64,000 nucleotides of DNA from Shimia biformata (GCF_016888515.1 NZ_JAFEJK010000001.1:1583475-1647474), one strand, 5' to 3'; counted from the first letter of the stretch, positions 34,909 through 44,646 are shown. Translations and numbers: made by a program. Notes: generated by a model not told the origin, from the sequence alone.

Positions 34909-36081
34909 ATGATCCCTTCTGTTCTGCCGACCTATAACCGGGCACCCCTGAACTTCGTCAAAGGCGAAGGCAGCTGGATGATCGAGGCGGACGGGCGACG
35001 TTTTCTCGACCTTGGCGCGGGGATCGCGGTGAATGTGCTGGGCCATGCCCATCCCGCGCTGGTCGCGGCGCTGACCGATCAGGCGCAGAAACTGTGGCAT
35101 GTCTCGAACCTCTACCAGATCCCGGAGCAGCAGAAGCTGGCGGACATTCTGGTCGACAACACCTTTGCCGACACCGTCTTCTTCACCAACTCCGGGACCG
35201 AGGCCTGCGAGCTGGCGGTCAAGATGGCGCGGAAATACTGGTATGACAAAGGCGCGCCCGAGCGGGTCGAGATCATTACCTATTCCGGCTCGTTCCACGG
35301 CCGCTCCTCTGCCGCCATCGCCGCGGCGGGGTCCGAGAAGATGGTCAAGGGCTTTGGCCCGATCCTCGACGGCTTCGTGCATCTCGACTGGGGCGACATC
35401 GACGCCACCCGCGCAGCTGTCTCCGACAAAACTGCCGCGATCCTGGTTGAACCGGTGCAGGGCGAAGGCGGCATCAAGCCCCTTGCGGATGCCGACATGA
35501 AGGCCCTGCGCGAGATCTGCGATGAAACCGGCACGCTTCTGATCTTGGACGAGGTGCAATGCGGAGTGGGGCGCACCGGGCGTCTCTTTGCCCACGAATG
35601 GGCCGGGGTGACGCCGGATATCATGATGGTGGCCAAGGGCATTGGCGGCGGCTTCCCGCTGGGCGCGGTGCTGGCGACCGAGGATGCCGCAAGCGGCATG
35701 ACCGCAGGCACGCACGGCTCGACCTATGGCGGCAACCCGCTGGCCTGCGCCGTCGGCTGCGCGGTCATGGAAAACGTTCTGGCGGATGGCTTCCTTGACG
35801 ATGTGAACCGCAAGGCTGGCGCGCTGCGTCAGAAGCTCGAAGGCCTCGTTGCCGCCCACCCGGAGGTTTTCGAAACCGTGCGCGGGCAGGGGCTGATGCT
35901 GGGGCTCAAGTGCAAGGTCGCCAATGTCGACGTGGTCAATGCCGGCTATGCCAACGACCTGATCACCGTTCCGGCGGCAGATAACGTGATCCGCCTTCTG
36001 CCCCCGCTCACCATCACCGAGGACGAGATTGCCGAGGCCGTGGACCGGCTCGACAAGGCCGCCACGCATGTGACGTCCTGA
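34909..36081 (+). CDS. argD: acetylornithine aminotransferase
   Basis: PLP enzyme of arginine biosynthesis converting N-acetylglutamate semialdehyde to N-acetylornithine; ArgD can also act in lysine synthesis. 390 aa. Landmarks are FLDLGAGIAVNVLGHAHP, NSGTEACELAVKMARKYW, LILDEVQCGVGRTGRLFA with the PLP-pyridine Asp, and the Schiff-base Lys in MMVAKGIGGGFPLGA. It is followed by argF 96 bp downstream, supporting the acetylornithine rather than the GABA or ornithine specificity. A dispersed repeat sits between the two. Confidence 0.92.
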   Translation: MIPSVLPTYNRAPLNFVKGEGSWMIEADGRRFLDLGAGIAVNVLGHAHPALVAALTDQAQKLWHVSNLYQIPEQQKLADILVDNTFADTVFFTNSGTEACELAVKMARKYWYDKGAPERVEIITYSGSFHGRSSAAIAAAGSEKMVKGFGPILDGFVHLDWGDIDATRAAVSDKTAAILVEPVQGEGGIKPLADADMKALREICDETGTLLILDEVQCGVGRTGRLFAHEWAGVTPDIMMVAKGIGGGFPLGAVLATEDAASGMTAGTHGSTYGGNPLACAVGCAVMENVLADGFLDDVNRKAGALRQKLEGLVAAHPEVFETVRGQGLMLGLKCKVANVDVVNAGYANDLITVPAADNVIRLLPPLTITEDEIAEAVDRLDKAATHVTS

Positions 36082-36136
36082 CCTTCTTTCTTGCCCAAAT
36101 ACTCGCCGGGGGTGTGGGGGTGGCAAACCCCCACCC
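36082..36136 (-). repeat. dispersed GTATTT repeat, copy c (argD/argF intergenic)
   Basis: Read on the minus strand: hairpin GTGGGGGT-TTGCC-ACCCCCAC, then CCCCGGCGAGTATTTGGGCAAG-AAAGAAGG. It separates two cotranscribed arginine genes, so it must be tolerated inside the mRNA or split the operon. Confidence 0.65.
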
Positions 36137-36177
36137 GCCTCGGCCTCAGATGAAAAGACAGACGAAAAGACGATGCC

Positions 36178-37104
36178 ATGAGACATTTCCTTGATATCAA
36201 CAAAACCAGCGTCACCGACCTGCGGGCGATGATCGACGATGCCCACGCCATGAAAGCGGCCCGCAATGGTCGCCCGCGCGGCGCGGTAGATGACGACCAG
36301 CCTCTCAAGGACATGATGGTCGCGCTGATCTTCGAAAAACCCTCGACCCGGACCCGCGTCAGCTTTGACGTCGGCGTGCGGCAGATGGGCGGGCAGACCA
36401 TGGTGCTGTCGGGCAGCGAAATGCAGCTTGGCCACGGCGAAACCGTCGCCGACACGGCCCGCGTGCTGTCGCGCTACGTCGACATGATCATGATCCGCAC
36501 CTTCGAGGAAGCCACGCTTCTCGAGATGGCGGAACATGCCGACGTTCCCGTCATAAACGGGCTGACGAACCGCACCCACCCGTGCCAGATCATGGCCGAT
36601 ATCCAGACCTTCGAGGAACATCGCGGCCCCATCGCGGGCAAAAAGGTCGTCTGGTGCGGCGATGGCAACAACGTCTTTGCCAGCTTCGCCCATGCCGCCG
36701 GGCAATTCGGTTTCGACCTGACCTTTGCCGGGCCGGAACCCCTTGACCCGGAACAGAAATTCATCGACGAGGCCCGCGCCAAGGGCAGCAAGGTCGAGAT
36801 CACCCGCGATCCCGTCGAGGCCGTGACCGGGGCCGACCTTGTCGTCACCGATACCTGGGTCTCGATGCATGACGCGCCCTCGGCCCGCGAACGCCGGCAC
36901 AACCAGCTGCGCCCCTACCAGGTCAACGGCGCGCTGATGGCCCATGCCAAGCCGGACGCGCTGTTCATGCACTGCCTGCCCGCGCACCGGAACGAGGAAG
37001 CCACGAACGAGGTCATGGACGGCCCGCATTCCGTGATCTTCGACGAGGCGGAAAACCGGCTGCACGCGCAAAAGGCCGTCATGCGCTGGTGCCTCGGGGT
37101 CTGA
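36178..37104 (+). CDS. argF: ornithine carbamoyltransferase
   Basis: Transfers the carbamoyl group from carbamoyl phosphate to ornithine, giving citrulline in arginine biosynthesis. 308 aa. The carbamoyl-phosphate site is [13 protein letters not shown] (S-T-R-T-R), with HPCQ in the second phosphate site and the ornithine-binding HCLPAHR near the C-terminus ([16 protein letters not shown]). The DxxSMG-like loop reads VSMHD. Start [15 protein letters not shown] at 36178. Likely in one unit with argD. Confidence 0.96.
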   Translation: MRHFLDINKTSVTDLRAMIDDAHAMKAARNGRPRGAVDDDQPLKDMMVALIFEKPSTRTRVSFDVGVRQMGGQTMVLSGSEMQLGHGETVADTARVLSRYVDMIMIRTFEEATLLEMAEHADVPVINGLTNRTHPCQIMADIQTFEEHRGPIAGKKVVWCGDGNNVFASFAHAAGQFGFDLTFAGPEPLDPEQKFIDEARAKGSKVEITRDPVEAVTGADLVVTDTWVSMHDAPSARERRHNQLRPYQVNGALMAHAKPDALFMHCLPAHRNEEATNEVMDGPHSVIFDEAENRLHAQKAVMRWCLGV

Positions 37105-37167
37105 TCCCGGCCTCCGTGGCGGTATTCCCAAAATTCGCCACAAACCCTGCCTATCGCTGATGCGTAT

Positions 37168-37200
37168 TGCACGGCGTTGCCTGAGGGCGCGCGCCGTGCA
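37168..37200. repeat. stem-loop after argF
   Basis: TGCACGGCG / CGCCGTGCA, nine perfect pairs, 15-base loop, no T-run. It lies 63 bp past argF and 33 bp before the next start, and could be an mRNA-stabilising hairpin or a regulator site. Confidence 0.45.
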
Positions 37201-37232
37201 TACTCGACTTGAGTGCGCCGCAGGAGAATAGC

Positions 37233-38264
37233 TTGCCCAATCCCACCAGTTCCGAACGTCCATATCCGCAAATCGTCGTCGCCGGAGCGGGGGTGATCGG
37301 CTGTTTCGTCGGCGGCATGCTGGTGCGCGGGGCGCATGCGGTGACGTTTTTCCTGCGCGAGAAACTTTATGACGAACTGTCCCGGCAGGGTCTGACGATC
37401 ACCGATTTCCACGATCTCGACGAAGACCTTTCACCGGGGTCGTTTGGGATGTCGCTGACGCCCGACTGCCTGAAACACGCCGATATCATCCTTGTCACCG
37501 TGAAGGCCAGCGGCACGCGCACCATGGCGCATCTGATTGCAGCCCACGCGCCGAAGGATGCCATCGTGATCTCGCTTCAGAACGGGCTGACCGCGGTCGA
37601 TATTCTGCGCGAGGAACTGCCCGACTTCGACGTCCGGGCAGGGATCGTGCCGTTTTCGGTCAGCTACATGGGCGGTGGGCATTTTCACCGCTGTTCGTCG
37701 GGCGACATCCTGATCGAAAAGGGCAAGGACGCCATGGCCCGGCACCTGAGCGTGCTGGACCTGACCTTCCATGAACGCAAGGAAATCTCGGCGCTGCAAT
37801 GGGGCAAGCTGTTGATGAACCTTAACAATGCCCTCAATGCGCTGTCGAACCTGCCCCTGCGCGAAGAACTGTCCAAACTGTCCTGGCGCAAGCTTCTGGC
37901 GGACCAGATCGCCGAGGCGCTGGCGGTGCTGAAGGCGCATGGGATAACCCCGCGCATGCCGGGGTCGGAATGGCTGCCGGCGCGTTTCGTGCCGTTCATC
38001 CTGCGCCTGCCGACTCCGATTTATTCCCGCATCGCCCGTGCGGTTCTCGAGATTGACCCGCATGCGCGCTCGTCCATGTGGGATGACCTTGAGCTTGGCC
38101 GCCCGACCGAAATCGACGAATTGCAGGGGCGCATCGTCGCCATGGGGCAGGAGAGGGGCGTCAACACGGTTCTGAATGCCCGTGTCGCTGCCCTGATTGT
38201 CCGGGCAGGCGAGGCCGGGGTCGGTTCTCCGGGGCTGTCGGCCAAGGCCATCCGGCGCGGATAG
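37233..38264 (+). CDS. ketopantoate reductase family protein
   Basis: 343 aa. The N-terminal ApbA/PanE Rossmann domain starts PQIVVAGAGVIGCFVGGML (GxGxxG); the middle has VTVKASGTRTMAHLI and SLQNGLTAVDIL, the latter like the family's QNG motif; the C-terminal domain has LQWGKLLMNLNNALNALS, with the catalytic-region Lys and Asn. It reduces ketopantoate or a related 2-oxo acid with NADPH. The start is most likely TTG at 37233, because AGGAG lies six bases upstream; no ATG is available nearby. Convergent with pit. Confidence 0.85.
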   Translation: MPNPTSSERPYPQIVVAGAGVIGCFVGGMLVRGAHAVTFFLREKLYDELSRQGLTITDFHDLDEDLSPGSFGMSLTPDCLKHADIILVTVKASGTRTMAHLIAAHAPKDAIVISLQNGLTAVDILREELPDFDVRAGIVPFSVSYMGGGHFHRCSSGDILIEKGKDAMARHLSVLDLTFHERKEISALQWGKLLMNLNNALNALSNLPLREELSKLSWRKLLADQIAEALAVLKAHGITPRMPGSEWLPARFVPFILRLPTPIYSRIARAVLEIDPHARSSMWDDLELGRPTEIDELQGRIVAMGQERGVNTVLNARVAALIVRAGEAGVGSPGLSAKAIRRG

Positions 38265-38279
38265 GCCGCGCCGGGGCTG

Positions 38280-39761
38280 TTACCCGACAATCGCGTTCAG
38301 GATCAGGAAGATTACGGCCGACATCGCGGCGGCGGCGGGCACGGTGATGACCCAGGCCGCGACAATGGTCATGAAATGGCTGCGGCGCACCAGCTTGCGG
38401 CGGCGGCGTTCCTCGGGGGCGATGCGCTTTGCCTCGGGGCGCTTGGCGACCGAATTGCGCAGCCGGCGTTCGGCGTGCCATTCACGGTAGAACCCGACGC
38501 CGAAGACACCGCCCACCGCGATGTGGGTGGACGACACCGGCAGGCCCAGCCAGCTTGCCACGATCACCGTGATCGCCGCCGACAGCGCCACGCAATAGGC
38601 GCGCATCGGGTTCAGCTTGGTGATCTGGCTGCCGACCATGCGGATCAGTTTCGGGCCGAACAGGAACAGCCCGAACGAGATGCCGAACGCGCCGATCACC
38701 ATGACCCACATCGGGATCGAGACCTTGGCGGCAAAGTTTCCGAACTCGGACGCATGCACGATGGCGGCCAGCGGGCCTACCGCGTTTGCGACGTCATTGG
38801 CGCCATGGGCAAAGGACAGCAACGCGGCGGACAGGACCAGGGGAATGCCGAACAGCGCCTTCAGCGACTTGTTGCGGTTTTCCATGCCCTCGGACTGGCG
38901 CTTGATCAGCGGCGCGGTGATGACATATGTCAGCGCCCCCAGAACCACGCCGATCAGCAGCGCGGTCGGCATGTCGATCTTGATGATCTTCTTCAACCCC
39001 TTCAGCGCCAGGTAAGAGGCAAAGGCGCCCGCCATGATCCCGACCAGCACCGGCACCCAGCGACGGGCGGCGGCAATCTTGTCGTCCTGATAGATGATAT
39101 TGGCCTTGATGAAGGCCAGGAAGGCGGCGGCAATCGCCCCGCCCAGCACCGGCGAGATGACCCAGCTTGCCGCGATCGTGCCCATGGTCGGCCAGCTGAC
39201 CGCGCCAAAGCCTGCGGCCGCGATACCTGCGCCCATGACGCCACCGACAACCGAATGGGTGGTCGAGACAGGCGCGCCGACGAATGTGGCAAGGTTTACC
39301 CACAGAGCGGATGAAATCAGCGCCGCCATCATCGCCCAGATGAACACGCTGCTGTTTTCCATGCCCGCCGGGTCGATGATGCCCTTGGAAATCGTCGAGA
39401 CCACGTCGCCCCCCGCCAGAAGCGCGCCTGCGCTTTCGCACAGGGCGGCGATCACGATGGCGCCGCCCATGGTCAGCGCATTTGCGCCCACCGCCGGGCC
39501 CATGTTGTTGGCGACGTCATTGGCGCCGATATTCAGCGCCATATACGCGCCGAATCCCGCAGCAGCGATCACCACGAAATTGGACGGGAAATCTCCGAAC
39601 AGGACGCTGGCTGCAAGCCCGGCCAGAACGATGAAAGCCAGCGCGATGCCAAGACCAACCAGGGGCCGCGACACATAGGCCGTGGCATATTCAACGTGGC
39701 TGATGCGGTTGAGGTCCTTGTCCAGCGTTGCCCACTGGTTGCCCAACTTGTTCGACGACAT
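38280..39761 (-). CDS. pit: PiT family inorganic phosphate transporter
   Basis: 493-aa inner-membrane symporter of the PiT family. Both inverted signature repeats are present: GANDVANNMGPAVGANALT (near residue 75) and GANDVANAVGPLAAI (near 325), each with the membrane core around it, and about ten helices in total. Moves metal-phosphate with protons. The usual DUF47 partner is absent; a NUDIX gene lies upstream instead. A PhoB-like repeat lies in the 90-bp gap before the start. Confidence 0.95.
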   Translation of the reverse strand: MSSNKLGNQWATLDKDLNRISHVEYATAYVSRPLVGLGIALAFIVLAGLAASVLFGDFPSNFVVIAAAGFGAYMALNIGANDVANNMGPAVGANALTMGGAIVIAALCESAGALLAGGDVVSTISKGIIDPAGMENSSVFIWAMMAALISSALWVNLATFVGAPVSTTHSVVGGVMGAGIAAAGFGAVSWPTMGTIAASWVISPVLGGAIAAAFLAFIKANIIYQDDKIAAARRWVPVLVGIMAGAFASYLALKGLKKIIKIDMPTALLIGVVLGALTYVITAPLIKRQSEGMENRNKSLKALFGIPLVLSAALLSFAHGANDVANAVGPLAAIVHASEFGNFAAKVSIPMWVMVIGAFGISFGLFLFGPKLIRMVGSQITKLNPMRAYCVALSAAITVIVASWLGLPVSSTHIAVGGVFGVGFYREWHAERRLRNSVAKRPEAKRIAPEERRRRKLVRRSHFMTIVAAWVITVPAAAAMSAVIFLILNAIVG

Positions 39762-39823
39762 GACTTTCGTTCCCCCAAAAAACGTTGCGCGGGGGTTAGA
39801 CGGAATTGCCTCTCATGGCAACG

Positions 39824-39855
39824 CTGTCGTTACAGAACCGTTACAAAACTGTCAT
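39824..39855 (-). promoter_or_regulatory. candidate PhoB-binding repeats upstream of pit
   Basis: On the minus strand TTGTAAC-GGTT-CTGTAAC (39846-39829), two 7-mers with an 11-bp period as in Pho boxes (consensus CTGTCAT-N4-CTGTCAT, matching at about 4-5 of 7). A perfect CTGTCAT half-site is on the plus strand at 39849-39855. Suggestive but degenerate. Confidence 0.35.
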
Positions 39856-40310
39856 ATTTGCCGCAGGAGGGATTGCAGCTCGGGTTCGTCTACCATCTCG
39901 GCGGCCTTTTCGGGCGACACCCATTTGCGAGTCCGATCCTCGGCTTCGGGAAACTCGTCTTCGAGTTTCTTGACCTCGACACCAAAAACCTGCGCCTCGA
40001 CGGGCATCGGCGCGCCGCCGTCAAGCCGCTTGTCATAGTGGAAGCTGCCCAGGGGTTTGTCGGAGATATTGGCCTTGCGCACACCGGCCTCTTCCCAGGC
40101 TTCCTGAAGCGCGGCACCGGCGGCATCCAGCCCGTCGATGGGCCAGCCCTTGGGCACGATCCAGCGCTTGGTGTCCTTGCTGGTCACCAATAGAACCTGC
40201 TTGTCGCCCTTCCTCTCGCGATAGCAAAGTGCCGCGACCTGCACCCGTTTCGGGCGTCGCAAAAGAGGGCCAACAACGCTGGCCAGCGCGTCTTTCAGAG
40301 CTTCAGTCAT
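39852..40310 (-). CDS. NUDIX hydrolase
   Basis: 152 aa, cytoplasmic. The Nudix box is GWPIDGLDAAGAALQEAWEEAGV, matching the Gx5Ex7REUxEExGU pattern with Asp/Gln substitutions at the first Glu and at the Arg, while the metal-binding EEAG is kept. N-terminal RVQVAALCYRERKGDKQVLLVTSK forms the usual first strands. It resembles the diphosphoinositol-polyphosphate phosphohydrolase-like bacterial group, which cleaves nucleoside or inositol pyrophosphates; the substrate here is unknown. Next to a phosphate transporter on the same strand, 90 bp apart. Confidence 0.85.
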   Translation of the reverse strand: MTEALKDALASVVGPLLRRPKRVQVAALCYRERKGDKQVLLVTSKDTKRWIVPKGWPIDGLDAAGAALQEAWEEAGVRKANISDKPLGSFHYDKRLDGGAPMPVEAQVFGVEVKKLEDEFPEAEDRTRKWVSPEKAAEMVDEPELQSLLRQI

Positions 40311-40349
40311 ACCGTGTCCGCCTGCTCGGTTCTTAATTGTTATGGGTTA

Positions 40350-40378
40350 ACTATACGTTATCCGGGCAGGGAATACAA
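40350..40378 (-). promoter_or_regulatory. predicted NUDIX gene promoter
   Basis: -10 TATAGT (40355-40350, 5/6 consensus), 17-bp spacer, -35 TTGTAT (40378-40373). Predicted transcription start near 40343, about 33 bp before the NUDIX ATG. Confidence 0.55.
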
Positions 40379-40397
40379 ATCGCTCGCCCAAAAGGGG

Positions 40398-42842
40398 TCA
40401 GCGCTTGCGCGGTTTCGCCCGCAGGGTCGGGTCGGCCTGGGTCGGGTCCTCGGGCCAGGGGTGCTTGGGATAACGCCCGCGCATGTCCTTGCGCACATCC
40501 GCATAGGACGAGGCCCAGAAACCGGGGATATCCGTGGTGGTCTGCACCGGCCGTCCGGCTGGGGACAGCAGGGTGACTTTCAACGCCGTGCGCCCCACCG
40601 TGGGGTGGCTGGTCTGGCCAAACATCTCTTGCAGGCGCAGGCTGATTTCAGGCGGGTCGCTGTCATAGTCGATCGGGATATGGCGTCCCAGCGGCGTGGT
40701 GAAATGGGCAGGGGCCAGCCGGTCAACCACCTGCATCTGATCCCACGAAAGCCGCGCGCGCAGCGCATCCAGCGGATCAAAGCCTTTCCAGTCCGCGGCC
40801 GTCCTTACCCCGGTCAGATGCGGCAGCAACCAGTCCCCGGCCTGAGCCATCAATGCCTCCGCCGACATATCGGGCAGGTCGTGCCCGGCGGCGCGCAGCA
40901 TCTCGACCCGCGCGACAAAACGTCGGGCGGCGGGGGGCAACGTCAGCCCGAGATCGCGCACGCCGTCCAGCATGGCCTTTGCCACCGCCTCCGATGGCAC
41001 GTCCTTCCACACCCGGTCATCCAGCGTGACCGCGCCCAGCATTTCGCGGCGGCGGGCAACGACGCGGCGTTCGCGGGATGACCACTCGCAGATATCGACC
41101 CATGCAATCTGGTCGGCAAACTGCGCCCGGATCTCGCCCTCGGTGATCTGGATCGCCTGTCGGACCTTTGCTTCGCGCGGGTTGCCGTCAGTGTCGGTGA
41201 CAACGACAAAGCGCGCCCCCGCCAGCGGGTCACCGTCATCCAGAACCGCCCCTTTGCCACCCGCCAGCACGAAACGCGGGGCGTCGCCCTTGCGGTGCCG
41301 CCCGATCCGGTCGGGATAGGCAAGGGCGGCCATTTCCGGCAGGCCCAGTTTCGGCGCTTCGACCGTCTGCCGAGACAGTCGCTTTGCTTCGTCCCGGATC
41401 TGATGGATCGCGGCCCGGTTCACCGCAAAAGACCGCCGCTCGGCAAAGCCCTTGGGGTCGGTCAACGCCTCGACGCGCAGCGACAGGTCCACCGGCGCCC
41501 CGCGCGACAGCGGGTCGCGCGCCGCCAGAAGTGCCGCCAAAGGTGCGGCCTGACGACCCGCCACCGTTAGCATATGCCCCAGCCGCGGATGCAGCGGCAA
41601 AGCCGCCAGCGCCTTGCCATGGGCCGTGATCCGGTCCTGCCCGTCAAGCGCGCCCAGCATGCGCAACACCCCGCGCGCCTCGGCCATGCTGACCGGCGGC
41701 GGCTGGGTCAAAAAGGGCAGGTCGCCCGGTTCCGCCCCCCACAATGCAAGTTCCAGCGCCAGCCCGGTCAGGTCGGCGGCCTCGATCTCGGCTGGCGGGA
41801 AGGGCGGCAGGCCGCCTTCCTCTCCTTTGGTCCACAGCCGGTAACAGGTGCCGTCCGCCACGCGCCCCGCACGGCCACGCCGCTGGTCGGCCTCGGCGCG
41901 GGTCACGCGCTCGGTCACCAGCCGCGACATGCCCGAGCCGGGATCGAACCGCGCCCGCCGCGCCAGCCCGCCATCGACCACGACGCGGATGTCCTCGATG
42001 GTCAGCGATGTCTCGGCGATCGAGGTGGCCAGCACCACCTTGCGGCCCGTCCCGGCGGGCCGGATCGCGGCGCGCTGCTTGTCAAAGGGCATCGCGCCGA
42101 ACAGCGGCTGCACGATGCAATCGGATGGCAGGCGCAGGGCGGATTCGACCCGGCGGATCTCGCCTTCGCCGGGCAGGAAGACCAGCACACCGCCGGTTGT
42201 TTCGGCAACCGCCCGTTCCACCAGACGCGCAACCGCCTGCTCGGTGCGGGTGCCCTTCGGCACGGGCGTGTCCAGCCAGCGGGTCTCGACCGGGAATGTC
42301 CGTCCTTCCGATGTGATGACCGGCACATCCCCCATCAGCGCCGCCACCGGCCCGGCATCCAGCGTTGCCGACATTGCCAGAAGGATCAGGTCATCGCGCA
42401 GCGCCCCGGCGATCTCAAGGCACAGGGCCAGCCCCAGATCGGCATTGAGCGACCGTTCGTGGAACTCGTCAAAGATCACCGCCCCCACGCCGCTCAGTTC
42501 CGGGTCGGACTGGATCATGCGCGTCAGGATGCCCTCGGTCACCACTTCGATCCGAGTCCTGGGGCCGATCCGCGCGTCGCCCCGTACGCGATAGCCCACA
42601 GTGTCGCCGGGTGTCTCGCCCAGCGTGTCGGCCATGCGCTCGGCCGCGGTGCGCGCCGCCAGCCGGCGCGGTTCCAGCATCAGGATGCGTCCCTGCGACA
42701 GACCCGCCTTGAGAATTTCAAGCGGCACAACCGTCGTCTTGCCCGCGCCGGGCGGCGCCTGCAACACCGCGCGCGCCCGCGTCGACAAAGCATCAAGCAG
42801 GGGGCGGATGGCGTCGTGAATGGGCAGGCGGTCAGGCGTCAT
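40398..42842 (-). CDS. hrpB: ATP-dependent helicase HrpB
   Basis: 814-aa DEAH-type superfamily 2 helicase. Walker A is APPGAGKTTVVPLEI at about residue 30, Walker B is VIFDEFHERSLNADLG, motif III is LLAMSATLD, and motif VI is QRRGRAGRVADGTCYRLW. The C-terminal part contains the HrpB-specific domain ending in WASSYADVRKDMRGRYPKHPWPEDP. The cellular role is unclear; it is implicated in RNA metabolism. Starts MTPDRLPIHDAIRPL. Its stop is 87 bp from the NUDIX gene on the same strand. Confidence 0.95.
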   Translation of the reverse strand: MTPDRLPIHDAIRPLLDALSTRARAVLQAPPGAGKTTVVPLEILKAGLSQGRILMLEPRRLAARTAAERMADTLGETPGDTVGYRVRGDARIGPRTRIEVVTEGILTRMIQSDPELSGVGAVIFDEFHERSLNADLGLALCLEIAGALRDDLILLAMSATLDAGPVAALMGDVPVITSEGRTFPVETRWLDTPVPKGTRTEQAVARLVERAVAETTGGVLVFLPGEGEIRRVESALRLPSDCIVQPLFGAMPFDKQRAAIRPAGTGRKVVLATSIAETSLTIEDIRVVVDGGLARRARFDPGSGMSRLVTERVTRAEADQRRGRAGRVADGTCYRLWTKGEEGGLPPFPPAEIEAADLTGLALELALWGAEPGDLPFLTQPPPVSMAEARGVLRMLGALDGQDRITAHGKALAALPLHPRLGHMLTVAGRQAAPLAALLAARDPLSRGAPVDLSLRVEALTDPKGFAERRSFAVNRAAIHQIRDEAKRLSRQTVEAPKLGLPEMAALAYPDRIGRHRKGDAPRFVLAGGKGAVLDDGDPLAGARFVVVTDTDGNPREAKVRQAIQITEGEIRAQFADQIAWVDICEWSSRERRVVARRREMLGAVTLDDRVWKDVPSEAVAKAMLDGVRDLGLTLPPAARRFVARVEMLRAAGHDLPDMSAEALMAQAGDWLLPHLTGVRTAADWKGFDPLDALRARLSWDQMQVVDRLAPAHFTTPLGRHIPIDYDSDPPEISLRLQEMFGQTSHPTVGRTALKVTLLSPAGRPVQTTTDIPGFWASSYADVRKDMRGRYPKHPWPEDPTQADPTLRAKPRKR

Positions 42843-42893
42843 GCCCCCTTATCGGCGTGCAATAGAGGAAGGTCCAGCCCGCCAATGCGCGCG

Positions 42894-43634
42894 TTACTCT
42901 CGCCGGATCAGCGTCGCCTTGCCCTGACGGGTCACCGCGTCGATCCGTTCGGCCCGCCACGCACCCGACTGACCCGAATAGGTGACCGAGATCGGCGAGA
43001 CGGTCATCTCGTCCAGTTCATCCTGCGAATAGCCGCCTATCCGTGTGTAGCTGCCCGAACAGACAACGACATCGCCGTCGCGGTCCTCGGTCATCAGCGT
43101 GATCTCAGCGACGCGGGTGCCGTCGAACACCTTTTCCTGAAAGGTGCAGGGCGTTTCGCCGTCGCGATCCAGCAGGATTTCGGCCAGGATCGCAAACGGA
43201 TCCCTGGACCCCTTCAGGATGGGGGGCGGGATTGGCACGGCAGGCTCTCCGTTTCCGGCCACCTTGCGGGGCAGGGTGCCGGACATGGCCAGCTCGGTTT
43301 CCGATTCCCGGCGTCCGGTGTTGATCCGGCCGCGATAACGTTCGGGCAAAAGGCGGCCATTGCGCACCCGGCCATCGCCGCTGACGGAAAACGCGACATG
43401 GCGCAGCAGGTCGGCCAGACCGACGGTGCGGAACAACCCACTGCCGCGATAGGTCGCGTCGCGGGTTTCCACCGACATGCGAAACTCACCCACCTTCAGC
43501 CCGAAGACATGCGTGCTCCAGACCTGTTCTGCGGCTGCCGGGGCCGCCGACAACAGAATGGCCGCGACCCATGGTAGCGACCCTGATCGTCGCCGGGTGG
43601 CAAAGGCTGGACATTGGCGGGGGATGCGGGGCAT
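42894..43634 (-). CDS. DUF3108 domain periplasmic protein
   Basis: 246 aa from ATG 43634. A signal peptide is visible as a basic start (MPRIPRQ...ATRRRSG) followed by SLPWVAAILLSAAPAAAEQ, with cleavage likely after AAA. The mature part is beta rich (VWSTHVFGLKVGEFRMSVETRDATYRGSGLFRTVG), fitting DUF3108 proteins that resemble lipoprotein carriers or outer-membrane assembly factors; two Cys residues (CTFQ and VVCSGSY) may form a disulfide. Function unknown. It is divergent from meaB and its longer frame overlaps that gene. Confidence 0.8.
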   Translation of the reverse strand: MPRIPRQCPAFATRRRSGSLPWVAAILLSAAPAAAEQVWSTHVFGLKVGEFRMSVETRDATYRGSGLFRTVGLADLLRHVAFSVSGDGRVRNGRLLPERYRGRINTGRRESETELAMSGTLPRKVAGNGEPAVPIPPPILKGSRDPFAILAEILLDRDGETPCTFQEKVFDGTRVAEITLMTEDRDGDVVVCSGSYTRIGGYSQDELDEMTVSPISVTYSGQSGAWRAERIDAVTRQGKATLIRRE

Positions 43635-43665
43635 GAAAGCGGAACTTTGAAACGGGATCTGGCTT

Positions 43666-44646
43666 ATGAATATCGCGGAGCTTCGTGACAAGATAGTGAA
43701 TCAGGACCGCCGGGCGCTGGCAAGGGCGATCACGCTGGTCGAAAGTGCGCGGGCGGATCATCGCGCACAGGCGGGCGAACTGCTTGAGGCGCTCAAGGAT
43801 ACGGGCCGCGAAGCCATCCGGGTCGGGCTCTCCGGCACGCCCGGTGTGGGCAAATCCACCTTCATCGAAAGCTTCGGCATGATGCTGACCGCGCAGGGGC
43901 TGCGGGTGGCGGTCCTTGCGGTGGATCCGTCCTCGACCCGCTCTGGCGGCTCGATCCTGGGCGACAAGACCCGGATGGAACGTCTCAGCCGCGATCCCAA
44001 TGCCTTCATCCGCCCGTCACCCAGCCAGACCCACCTCGGCGGCGTCGCGCGCCGCACCCGCGAGGCGATCGCGCTGTGCGAGGCGGCGGGGTTCGACGTC
44101 GTGCTGATCGAAACCGTCGGCGTCGGCCAGTCGGAAACCATGGTGGCGGAAATGGCCGACCTGTTCCTCTTGCTGCTGGCGCCTGCCGGCGGGGACGAAT
44201 TGCAGGGTGTGAAACGCGGCATCATGGAAATGGCCGACATCATCCTCGTGAACAAGGCTGACGGCGACCTGAAGGCCACCGCCACCCGCACCTGTGCCGA
44301 CTATTCCGGGGCGCTGCGCCTGCTGCGCAAACGCGCGCGCGACCCCGAAGGCTTCCCCAAGGCGATGACCGTCTCGGCCTTGCAGGAGGACGGGCTCGAA
44401 AAAGCCTGGACCGAGATGCAGGCCCTGGCGACCTGGCGCCGCGACACCGGCCACTGGGCCCGCCGCCGCGCGGAACAGGCGCAGCACTGGTTCATCGAGG
44501 AGTTGCGCCAGGGCCTGCTGGCGCGACTGGATGAGGGCGACACCCGCCAACGCATCACCCGCCTGTCCGAGGATGTGGCTGAAGGCCGCCTGACCCCGAC
44601 CCGCGCCGCGGACGAGATCCTGGCAAACCTGAAACTTGGTCAATGA
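43666..44646 (+). CDS. meaB: methylmalonyl-CoA mutase-associated GTPase MeaB
   Basis: G3E-family P-loop GTPase that loads and protects the adenosylcobalamin cofactor of methylmalonyl-CoA (or ethylmalonyl-CoA) mutase. 326 aa. Walker A is [16 protein letters not shown], the Mg/switch region is [20 protein letters not shown], Walker B lies in [14 protein letters not shown], and the guanine motif is LVNKADGD. The C-terminal dimerisation arm is helical. No mutase gene is in the window. An inverted pair of dispersed repeats follows the stop. Confidence 0.95.
   Translation: MNIAELRDKIVNQDRRALARAITLVESARADHRAQAGELLEALKDTGREAIRVGLSGTPGVGKSTFIESFGMMLTAQGLRVAVLAVDPSSTRSGGSILGDKTRMERLSRDPNAFIRPSPSQTHLGGVARRTREAIALCEAAGFDVVLIETVGVGQSETMVAEMADLFLLLLAPAGGDELQGVKRGIMEMADIILVNKADGDLKATATRTCADYSGALRLLRKRARDPEGFPKAMTVSALQEDGLEKAWTEMQALATWRRDTGHWARRRAEQAQHWFIEELRQGLLARLDEGDTRQRITRLSEDVAEGRLTPTRAADEILANLKLGQ

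Noticed and set aside
34894-37263. 789-codon minus-strand frame opposite argD-argF
   Set aside because: No domains, arginine/histidine/glycine-rich, and the plus strand encodes two clear enzymes.
41574-43577. 667-codon plus-strand frame opposite hrpB and the DUF3108 gene
   Set aside because: Spans two real genes and the gap between them and has no recognisable domain.
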